A stretch of DNA of 64,000 nt from Eutreptiella sp. 'Long Island Sound 2002' (Eukaryota > Euglenozoa > Euglenophyceae > Eutreptiales > Eutreptiaceae): the NCBI GenBank assembly GCA_964036045.1, contig OZ038382.1, forward strand, positions 145,092,961-145,156,960, read 5' to 3'. The notes below the pieces were generated by a model that was not told where the DNA came from, did not search any database, and worked only from the letters and a program-made list of their open reading frames with translations. Shown here piece by piece: positions 9,903 to 16,524 of the stretch; position 1 is the first letter of the stretch, and each line of letters begins with the position of its first letter. Made by a program: the position numbers and the translations under genes.

Positions 9903-11402
9903 TTGGGCGACCCCCCCTGGTGCCCAAAACAAACACAACGGTCAATCTTTGGCCGAACCAGGGGGGTTAGCTCAGGGGGACGGGGTGATGGTTCTGCCGC
10001 GGGCGGATCAGCCACGTGCCCCGCCCCGCCCCCCCACGTTTGGTTACAAGGCCCGCGGGGTTGGGTGCAGGTTCCCTGCGAAGGAGCACGTCAGCTGCGC
10101 AGTGCAGTTGTCAGGCTGTGGGGCTGTGGCGACGACGATTTTTGGATGTTGTGCGAGGGGCGTGCCCTCGCGGACGGCATGAAGGTGCCCCAGAGCGGGA
10201 GTCATGTGCAGGTGCGTTTGCGTGGAGTCGGGGGTATGCACCCTGGTTTTGCTACCCCAAACGAGATCGAGGAGGCCTTACGGGAGGAGGCGGAGCGCAA
10301 GGGCTCTGCGCGGGAGGGCACCCCGTCGGGGGCTAAGACTGCGAAGAAGGATAAAGGAAAAGGAAAGAAGATGATTTCTTTCCGGGAGTATACACAGTCG
10401 GGGCTGCACGCCCAATGGAGCCTGGTGGCGCCTCAGAAGGATTTTCTGAGGTTGCGCATGGAGATCCAGACTGACCTTAACAGGTTGGGTGATCAAAAGG
10501 ATGAGTGGGTGGAGAAGGCAGTCAAGGCGCATGGGCTGGAGCTCACAACGGTGGAGTTGGTGGAGTACATAGCGTGTTATTGCCTGTTGGAGGACCTGCG
10601 ATTCGATGTGGATACGGGTAATTTCGCTAAGGCGGTGGAGGAGAGCAATGAGCAGTCGCAGAGTGGTATCAGCGAGGTCCTGAAAAAGCTGGAGATGTTG
10701 GAGCAGCGGTTGGAGGAGGTGCAGCTGGGGAAGAGTGAGCCCTCCAGAAGGATCCCCAAGTTGAGCCACAAGGAGCTATCCATTTTGATGGAGATGGATC
10801 ATAAACCGCAGTGGGTATGCCGTTTATTGGTATTTTTTAAGGCCGTCCTGGACGGCCAAAAGGTGGATCCCCTACTGATGGAGTGCACCTCAGCCTGGAA
10901 ATCGTCTGACCTCCAAGAAGAGTTGGTTATGTCTCCGGAGAAGGCGCAGAGCAAAGAGGTCTGGACCTCCGGTGCTTGGCTGGGGGCCGTGACCGCCCCC
11001 ATGGATGGGTCGGATGGTGGGGGAACCCCCCCGATTCCGGCCTTGGTGGCCAATTACGTGGAGGGACTGTGGATCCTGCTGGTATCGGCGATGGGGACGT
11101 ACGGAGAATCATACCATCAGCACACCGGAGGTGGGCGTGGGGGCGAGACCCCAAAGGAAGTGGGAGAGCCGCCAGAAAATTTTGGGGACACTACGGTCCC
11201 TGTGGAGGAAGTCCGTCGCCGTCTGGCTAGCCTGCGGAGCAGGTTCTCGTACGAGAACGGACGTAGGATTTGGATCCCGAAGAACAATACTCAGCAGAGG
11301 ACCGACATGACGGATCCGCCGGCTACGGGTTGCCGCACGTGCAAGAGCCATGGAGCGCCGGGCAAGAAGCATTGGTTTTTTGCCTGCCCATACTACGAGT
11401 GA
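9903..11402 (+). CDS. Gag-like protein of the DIRS element
   Basis: The frame is open from after TGA 9897-9899 to TGA 11400-11402 (up to 499 codons). Codon 9903 is TTG; the first in-frame ATG is near 10146, so the true start is unclear. Residues about 52-112 resemble a ubiquitin-like beta-grasp, ending MLCEGRALADGMKV ... VQVRLRGVGGM. Residues 130-165 are Lys-rich. Residues about 255-285 form a heptad-like coiled coil (EVLKKLEMLEQRLEEVQ). The C-terminus has a zinc knuckle of the form C477-x2-C480-x9-H490-x4-C495. Position upstream of recombinase and RT, the knuckle and the coiled coil fit a nucleocapsid (Gag) role. The following frame is continuous with it through a UGA-C stop. Confidence 0.75.
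   Translation: MGDPPWCPKQTQRSIFGRTRGVSSGGRGDGSAAGGSATCPAPPPHVWLQGPRGWVQVPCEGARQLRSAVVRLWGCGDDDFWMLCEGRALADGMKVPQSGSHVQVRLRGVGGMHPGFATPNEIEEALREEAERKGSAREGTPSGAKTAKKDKGKGKKMISFREYTQSGLHAQWSLVAPQKDFLRLRMEIQTDLNRLGDQKDEWVEKAVKAHGLELTTVELVEYIACYCLLEDLRFDVDTGNFAKAVEESNEQSQSGISEVLKKLEMLEQRLEEVQLGKSEPSRRIPKLSHKELSILMEMDHKPQWVCRLLVFFKAVLDGQKVDPLLMECTSAWKSSDLQEELVMSPEKAQSKEVWTSGAWLGAVTAPMDGSDGGGTPPIPALVANYVEGLWILLVSAMGTYGESYHQHTGGGRGGETPKEVGEPPENFGDTTVPVEEVRRRLASLRSRFSYENGRRIWIPKNNTQQRTDMTDPPATGCRTCKSHGAPGKKHWFFACPYYE
9910..9967 (+). promoter_or_regulatory. Conserved RNA hairpin, copy 1 (before Gag)
   Basis: The outer stem pairs CCCCCCTGG (9912-9920) with CCAGGGGGG (9958-9966). It encloses TGC..CAAACACAAC (9921-9939), an inner stem GGTCAA/TTGGCC around a 3-nt loop (9940-9954), and GAA. 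Copies 2 and 3 keep the loop and inner stem but have different, still paired, outer stems. The Gag frame opens just before this hairpin and runs through it. Confidence 0.7.
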
Positions 11403-11468
11403 CGGTGCCAAAAAGGGGGGGAAGAACAGGGGGAGAGGAGGACAGTCGGTGAGACGCCGTCGGGAGAG

Positions 11469-12467
11469 GTGGAGGGAGTACTGGGAGAGTCGGCAGACTG
11501 GTCATCTTGGTGGGCGGCGTGGAAGCGACTCAATCGACAAGACCCGGCAGAGTATTCCGATGCGCTTGTCGCCATGTCATGGAGCGTTGGCACCAGAAGC
11601 AACTATGCCGTTCACATCCGAGCATTGGGGTTACTCGCAGCCTCGCAGCCGGATGTCGATAAGTCAAAATTGCTGGACCGATACTTACGTGCGCTCTTCG
11701 CCAAGGGCAGGTCGAGATCATACATGCGAGGGGCTATCAGCGCGGTACGAGCCCTGGAGGACTTGGGGTGGATCGCTGGGGTGGTCCAGGGCAGGCATTG
11801 GCGCATGGCAAAGTCCACCATCCGCAACACGGAGGAGCAGCGACCGTATGGAGGACTGGAGGCACTGTCCGTACTTGCCCAATCCTGTCGAACCAAGGAG
11901 CAGTGGTCCGGGTTCGCCTTGGCCGTCCTCTCCTTCACCTGTCTGTGGCGGGTGGGGGAAGCGGCCGGGGTTCGACGACGAGGGATCGAGGACGAGGCTA
12001 TATGGTTCAGGTGCAACAATAACGGTGACAAGGTTGTCCAGCGAGAACTGGGCCCGTACTCCGCAAAATGGGCGAGGTGGCTCCGTGACTATGGGTCCAC
12101 AGGTCGTCGCAGATCGCCCATCATGTGCCCTTCCGGATCGCCATGGTTGGAGTCATTCCTGGAATTCGGGTTCCGGGGAACAGAGTACGCCAATCACAGG
12201 TGGCATTGTTGGAAACGCGGGGGTGCTGCCCTGCAGAAGTACCTCGCCCTCCCTGCGGAAATCCGGCAATGGTGGGGACGATGGAAATCACGGAGGGTGG
12301 CGGAGGACTACGCACAGCCGCCTGAAGAATATAAAATCTGGACCTCCATCAGACTACCATGGCCAGAGGGACCCTCCAAGTTCGTTAAGCGCACGGCGCG
12401 AGGGCACGACTTCTGGCCTGCAGCGATTTCGGAGTTATTTCGGGACGGACAGCAAACTGTGGAGTAG
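11469..12467 (+). CDS. Tyrosine recombinase of the DIRS element
   Basis: A 332-codon frame in phase with Gag; no stop lies between Gag's TGA (11400) and this frame, so the region may be made by readthrough. The listed first codon is GTG and there is no early ATG. Motifs in order: an N-terminal core-binding-like region (SWSVGTRSNYAVHIRALGL, about 37-55), box I R161 (CLWRVGEAAG), the box II region H246-C-W-K249-R250-G-G-A, then RQWWGRWKS (266-274) and the likely nucleophile Y281 (VAEDYAQP). This matches the order R...HxxR-GGA...GRW.S...Y of DIRS-type recombinases. The usual HxxR arginine position holds Lys249, with Arg250 next to it. The enzyme is expected to integrate a circular DNA copy without a target duplication. 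It lies before the RT instead of after it. Confidence 0.85.
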   Translation: MEGVLGESADWSSWWAAWKRLNRQDPAEYSDALVAMSWSVGTRSNYAVHIRALGLLAASQPDVDKSKLLDRYLRALFAKGRSRSYMRGAISAVRALEDLGWIAGVVQGRHWRMAKSTIRNTEEQRPYGGLEALSVLAQSCRTKEQWSGFALAVLSFTCLWRVGEAAGVRRRGIEDEAIWFRCNNNGDKVVQRELGPYSAKWARWLRDYGSTGRRRSPIMCPSGSPWLESFLEFGFRGTEYANHRWHCWKRGGAALQKYLALPAEIRQWWGRWKSRRVAEDYAQPPEEYKIWTSIRLPWPEGPSKFVKRTARGHDFWPAAISELFRDGQQTVE

Positions 12468-12510
12468 CAGCCTGACGTTGGATCCAAGCGAGCGTGCATT
12501 GTACTGTCGG

Positions 12511-14595
12511 ATGATGACACGCCTCAGCGACCTGGAGTCCCGGTGCGCCGCACCGTCAAGGTGCGCAGGCATGGCAGTGCCAGCCCCGTGGCATCAGCAG
12601 CCCTGGGGCCCCGAGTTGGCCGAGTGGGTCCTGCAGCGAGTACGGGACGGAGCGGTTCGGGAGTGGTGCAGCAAGCTGCGGGAGGTGATCGACCTCCCGC
12701 CAAGCAGCGAAGGCGATGATGGCTGGATCCTGGGACGGCTGCTGGTGTTGGTGCTCAGGATGTGGAGGCATTCGTCAGAGTTAGGGATACCGCACCCTGG
12801 GGTACATATCGGTCAGTTTTTTGTGCAGCTCACGGGGGACGCGTGGCTGGTCTGGTTGCGAGACTCCACTTCCCCGAAGTTAATTGTGGTGCCATTAACT
12901 ACGACCATTTTAGAGAGGGGGGTGGGACCTGTGGGTAATGTCCGCATCCCCCCCGATATTTGGAAGGCATTGGTGCCGGGTAACTTTGGCGAGGTGAGCA
13001 GGCGGTCCTTTTCTTCTCTGGCGCCTGTAACAGGCCAGTCTGCGGTCCTGGCCAGGGCATTGGTACAGCAAGGGGTACTGCGCCCCTGTCTTGCGGACGG
13101 TTTGGGCCCCAATGGGTCCCTTTTCGCTATCCCGAAAAACAGCGAAAAGGCAAGCTGTATTTGCAACATGGTCCTTTTCAACAAGGCCCAGGGGTGCGAC
13201 AGCCCCCCCTTGCGATTGCCAAGCGTTGAGCTTGTCGCTTTTTTACAGATTGTGCATTGGAATATACATTTGGATTTCGTTCCGGCCGGTTGTGCGGGGG
13301 TGGTGGGGGATAATGTCATGTTCCTTCTACACCAGATGGCGTCCCTCAAAGCTGACCCGCCCTGTGTGGGGGAGGAGCCTGTTTTGTGTGCATGTCATAT
13401 CGATCTTAGTAATTGTTTTTGGTCTTTGAAGACCCCTGTTGAGTTTACTGACGCCTTTCGAGTTTCAGTGGATGGAGTATTGTATAGTTTTGATTGTCTC
13501 CCGTTCGGGTGGACCCACAGTCCAGCCATTTGCCAGGCCGTGATGGTCAGGCTGGTGCAGAGCGCGGGGGTGCAGGGGGTCTTGGTGCTTGTCTACCTGG
13601 ACGATGTGTTTATCATTGGGTATGGCAGGAAGTGGGTTAGTATGCAGGCGGGTGTTGTTGCTTCGCGCCTGAGGGAGGAAGGGGCCATTGTCAGTCCAAA
13701 AAGCACCTTGGAGGCCGCCGTTGGTTTGGCATGGATTGGAAAGTTTTTCGATTTCCAGGCTGCCACTGTGTCCACGGCGCGTGGAAATTGGCAAGCGTTG
13801 GTGGCGCGCTGGTGGCAACTGGCTGTAGGCCCTTGTACACGCCGCCGTTTGCTACGCTTTTTGGGCAGGTTGCTGTGGTTTGTGCGCCCAAATTGGGGAG
13901 TGCTGCCGTTCGTGGCGCCGGTGTGGGCACATATACTGTGGCAGCCTCAGTGGTTGGCTGACGCCCCCTTGCGTTTGTTGCACACCCTTGCGGGCTTGCT
14001 GCCATGGGGGCTGATGGCATGGAGGCCGTTGGTTTTTTTTAAGAAGCCGCGCGATTGGGCTGAGTACATTTTTTTTGATGGAGCTTGCGATGGGCAAACC
14101 TGGAGGATGGCGCTGTGGGGATACACTATGGGGGGAAGGTCAGGGATCGTACATGAGGTGTTGTGCAATCAGCAGATTGCAGAGTTCGCGGCATTAGAGT
14201 ATGCAGTGCATTTCGTGTCCGCATTGGGGTGGAACAGAGTAGGTCTGGTTGGAGATAACTTTTCGGTACTGCAAATTTTTGCCGCAGGAAAAGCGAGTGT
14301 AGGGTTACGAGTGCAGAATAGAATTTTGCGGCGGCTGGTATACGCGTGCACGCGATCGCGTAGGTCGTGGTATCTGTGCTGGGTCCCAGGAGAATGCAAC
14401 CCGGCGGATCCTTTCAGCCGTATCCAGTCGGGGTGGAGGGGGGACTATGCCGCAGCACAAGAAGAGGCCACACGTCGGCTGAGGTTGGCTATGGGCGGCC
14501 CCACGGTGTTAGTCCAGCATGTATGGACGTTGGAGCTACCGGTGATAAAGCAGCTGCAGGGTCATGTGGGCATGAAGGTCCGGAAGCCTGCCTGA
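12511..14595 (+). CDS. Reverse transcriptase - RNase H of the DIRS element
   Basis: The frame is open from 11350, but the part overlapping the recombinase looks compositional. The first ATG beyond the recombinase stop (12465-12467) is at 12511, giving 694 residues. RT motifs: FAIPKNSEKASCICNM, CHIDLSNCFWSL, CLPFGWTHSPAICQ, and the active site VYLDDVFIIG with YLDD at 13594-13605. RNase H follows: FFDGACDG (first Asp codon at 14077), AEFAALEYAV (Glu), VGDNFSVL (Asp) and GECNPADPFSR (Asp). LPFG and YLDD with this RNase H form are typical of DIRS and LTR-type RTs and unlike the LINE RTs further right. All catalytic residues are present, so the ORF looks intact. Frame: +1 relative to Gag and recombinase. 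Confidence 0.93.
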   Translation: MMTRLSDLESRCAAPSRCAGMAVPAPWHQQPWGPELAEWVLQRVRDGAVREWCSKLREVIDLPPSSEGDDGWILGRLLVLVLRMWRHSSELGIPHPGVHIGQFFVQLTGDAWLVWLRDSTSPKLIVVPLTTTILERGVGPVGNVRIPPDIWKALVPGNFGEVSRRSFSSLAPVTGQSAVLARALVQQGVLRPCLADGLGPNGSLFAIPKNSEKASCICNMVLFNKAQGCDSPPLRLPSVELVAFLQIVHWNIHLDFVPAGCAGVVGDNVMFLLHQMASLKADPPCVGEEPVLCACHIDLSNCFWSLKTPVEFTDAFRVSVDGVLYSFDCLPFGWTHSPAICQAVMVRLVQSAGVQGVLVLVYLDDVFIIGYGRKWVSMQAGVVASRLREEGAIVSPKSTLEAAVGLAWIGKFFDFQAATVSTARGNWQALVARWWQLAVGPCTRRRLLRFLGRLLWFVRPNWGVLPFVAPVWAHILWQPQWLADAPLRLLHTLAGLLPWGLMAWRPLVFFKKPRDWAEYIFFDGACDGQTWRMALWGYTMGGRSGIVHEVLCNQQIAEFAALEYAVHFVSALGWNRVGLVGDNFSVLQIFAAGKASVGLRVQNRILRRLVYACTRSRRSWYLCWVPGECNPADPFSRIQSGWRGDYAAAQEEATRRLRLAMGGPTVLVQHVWTLELPVIKQLQGHVGMKVRKPA

Positions 14596-14674
14596 CACGC
14601 CGTAACGCCCTGCGTTTGGTCCTTAGGCCGTTGGCTGCAAGTAGCTAGGCGTCGTGCGTGTGTCCTCCGACGCG

Positions 14675-14733
14675 CCCTTGCCCGGTGCTACAAACAAACA
14701 CAACGGTCAACCTTTGGCCGAGCCGGGTGAGGG
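14675..14733 (+). promoter_or_regulatory. Conserved RNA hairpin, copy 2 (after RT stop)
   Basis: CCCTTGCCCGG (14675-14685) pairs with CCGGGTGAGGG (14723-14733) over 11 bp including two G-U pairs. It encloses TGC..CAAACAAACACAAC, the inner stem GGTCAA/TTGGCC (14705-14719) and GAG. It begins about 80 nt after the RT stop codon and 142 nt before the ORF4 ATG. Confidence 0.75.
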
Positions 14734-14874
14734 TGCAGACGGGGACCAGCGGGGAGCACGGCGCCCGATAGCTCTGAGCATGCGAGTGTCTGCGTGGTAG
14801 GGGTACGGTGCGAATGGCGGTGAGGTAACCTCGCATGTGTTGCGTTTGCGATGCCTTAGTTTTTTTTTGAACTC

Positions 14875-15825
14875 ATGCCAAGGCCTGTGGCGCTGCCGTG
14901 CTTCCACCCCCTGCCGCCGCCGGCGCCAGCGCATATGGGCCGGCGCAGGCGCCAGCGTGATTGGGGGCGTTGGGAGGAGGACCGGCAGCGGGGCATCGCA
15001 CGCGCCCACCCGGTGCCGGTGCTGCGGGGATGGGCGCGGGCGCTCACGGCAGCGGTGAGCGGTGCACGGCGCTGGGGAAAGATTGTGGACGCCGCGTGCG
15101 TCTTGTACGCGGTTTGCATGCTCTTCCCCGGCGCCCTGGACCTGACAGCGCTCCTGGTGGGGGCGTTCGAGTACTTCATCAGCGTGGGAGCCTCACGGCC
15201 CGCGGCCTCCGTCAGCTTCACGGGAGCTGGGCTGGCGGTGGCCCCGGGAGCGGTCCGTGCGGCGCTGCGATGGAGATACGGGGTAGGAGCGACCCACGCG
15301 TGGAGAGCGCCGCGGCAGCACTTCCCGGCGGGTGCGATGCGCCAGGAGGTGTATAATATAATATTGCCCCTCTGGGACGCGGGGCCGCTCGGCCTGCGGG
15401 GCGTGCGGCAATGGGTCCCGGACCAGTGGTGGCATTTGCCACAGTGCAGGCTGGTGGTGTTGACTGGCTGGTGTCTGGGTCCGTTGGCGGGTAGTGCAGG
15501 ACACGCGTTGGGGCTGTCGTACACGGGTTGGCTGGCGTGTAATCAGCATGGGACAGTTTATGTGGGTCAGGACCCGGATGCGGCCTTAGAACTCATCCGG
15601 CAATGGCTGCCGGTCGTGTGGGAGGCTTGGTACTTCTGCATGCCGCGGCCTGAGTTGTTGCAGGCACCGCCTGTGGTTGCGCGACCGGGCGCAGGGGTGC
15701 GGTGTTGGGAGGGTGCTGTGGGTCGGGAGAGGCTGTACCGCGCTGCAGTGACCATTGCGGAGGACTGGTACGCGCGACGGGTGCCCGTGCGTATGATGCG
15801 TGATGCGCCGGAATTCTGTAGTTGA
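14875..15825 (+). CDS. ORF4 of the DIRS element, function unknown
   Basis: A 316-residue ORF with a true ATG at 14875. The first 60 residues are Arg/Pro-rich (AHMGRRRRQRDWGRWEEDRQ). A hydrophobic stretch lies at about residues 75-105 (VDAACVLYAVCMLFPGALDL), and two more at about 120-140 and 190-215 could be membrane-associated. The C-terminal half is Trp-rich (QWVPDQWWHLPQC, RQWLPVVWEAWYFCMP). No methyltransferase, hydrolase or envelope motif that I can name is present. It is bracketed by hairpin copies 2 and 3, as if it were a separate expression cassette. Its GC-rich third positions match those of the RT. I cannot assign a function. Confidence 0.65.
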   Translation: MPRPVALPCFHPLPPPAPAHMGRRRRQRDWGRWEEDRQRGIARAHPVPVLRGWARALTAAVSGARRWGKIVDAACVLYAVCMLFPGALDLTALLVGAFEYFISVGASRPAASVSFTGAGLAVAPGAVRAALRWRYGVGATHAWRAPRQHFPAGAMRQEVYNIILPLWDAGPLGLRGVRQWVPDQWWHLPQCRLVVLTGWCLGPLAGSAGHALGLSYTGWLACNQHGTVYVGQDPDAALELIRQWLPVVWEAWYFCMPRPELLQAPPVVARPGAGVRCWEGAVGRERLYRAAVTIAEDWYARRVPVRMMRDAPEFCS

Positions 15826-15895
15826 CGCGGCAAGCGTGCTGCGGGCCAAGAGTGGCTGAGTGTGCCTGGGCGTCGTGACCCTACCTTCTGACGTG

Positions 15896-15954
15896 CCCTC
15901 ACCCGGTGCAGCAACCAAACACAACGGTCAGCCTTTGGCCGAGCCGGGTGAGGG
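15896..15954 (+). promoter_or_regulatory. Conserved RNA hairpin, copy 3 (after ORF4 stop)
   Basis: CCCTCACCCGG (15896-15906) pairs with CCGGGTGAGGG (15944-15954), 11 Watson-Crick pairs. The loop segment TGC..CAACCAAACACAAC, the inner stem GGTCAG/TTGGCC (15926-15940) and GAG are as in copy 2. It begins about 70 nt after the ORF4 stop. Confidence 0.75.
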
Positions 15955-16179
15955 GGCTGTCGGGGCCATAAGAAGTTACGGCGTCCGGTTACAGCGGCAA
16001 GAGTGCTGTAATTGACGCAATGCGACTGCGAGGGGGGGTGTCACGGCGTGGGCGTGTGTTGCGCGGGGTGCGTGTGTTGCACGGCGCGGCCGATCGCGGC
16101 GCGTAGCCGGTATCTATATATTTTTTTTTCTTTCAGGGCAGATTCAGCTTGATATCATGTCGGTGTAGGGGAGTGTTTG

Positions 16180-16264
16180 CGCCCCAGACTCGCATACCGA
16201 CGCTACTTATCGTTTTCTGTGTGCATGTGCTTTTGCTTGTTGGCAGATGTGAGTTTAGACCAAA
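16180..16264 (+). repeat. Split direct repeat B1
   Basis: An 85-bp block starting CGCCCCAGACTCGCATACCG, identical to 16428-16512 and directly abutting A2 at 16265. Confidence 0.95.
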
Positions 16265-16372
16265 ATGAGGTTTGCCATAAGCAAACCCAAGTTTGGTCTG
16301 TGCAGGATTGAGTGTGTATGTGTCTGCTCTGGTTGTCTGTTCAGTTGTCTTTTATATTTTGTATGTCGATGG
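16265..16372 (+). repeat. Split direct repeat A2
   Basis: A 108-bp copy of A1 (9605-9712) with two substitutions. It follows B1 with no gap, as expected where the ends of a circular intermediate are represented. Confidence 0.95.
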
Positions 16373-16427
16373 CCCACCCACCCACCCTGGACAGTATCTA
16401 TGGCACAGGCTGCCTTATGCGACATCA

Positions 16428-16512
16428 CGCCCCAGACTCGCATACCGACGCTACTTATCGTTTTCTGTGTGCATGTGCTTTTGCTTGTTGGCAGATGTGA
16501 GTTTAGACCAAA
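16428..16512 (+). repeat. Split direct repeat B2 and right end of the DIRS element
   Basis: Identical to B1 and separated from A2 by 55 bp. The next bases, CATCAT, also overlap the left border at 9601. Confidence 0.95.
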
Positions 16513-16524
16513 CATCATAAGCAC

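Larger units (their letters stand above)
9605..16512 (+). mobile_element. DIRS-like tyrosine-recombinase retrotransposon with split direct repeats
   Basis: The repeats are arranged A1 (9605-9712), ORFs, B1 (16180-16264), A2 (16265-16372), B2 (16428-16512). A1 and A2 differ at 2 of 108 positions, B1 and B2 are identical over 85, and B1 directly abuts A2. This A1-ORF-B1A2-B2 layout is the known hallmark of Ngaro/PAT/VIPER-type DIRS elements, which integrate through a circular intermediate with a tyrosine recombinase instead of an integrase. The ORFs in order are Gag, tyrosine recombinase, RT plus RNase H, and an unknown fourth ORF. The high repeat identity suggests recent insertion. CATCAT occurs at both borders (9601-9606 and 16513-16518), a possible crossover core. 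The insertion sits in the outer transposon just after its transposase stop codon. Confidence 0.93.

Noticed and set aside
11350-12510. N-terminal extension of the RT frame across the recombinase
   Set aside because: The frame is open but Ser/Arg/Gly/Pro-rich and without motifs; it is the shadow of the recombinase in GC-rich DNA. ATG 12511 is a better start.
9910-15954. Hairpins as hammerhead ribozymes
   Set aside because: The CUGANGA and GAAA core sequences are absent. Other self-cleaving classes could not be matched by eye.
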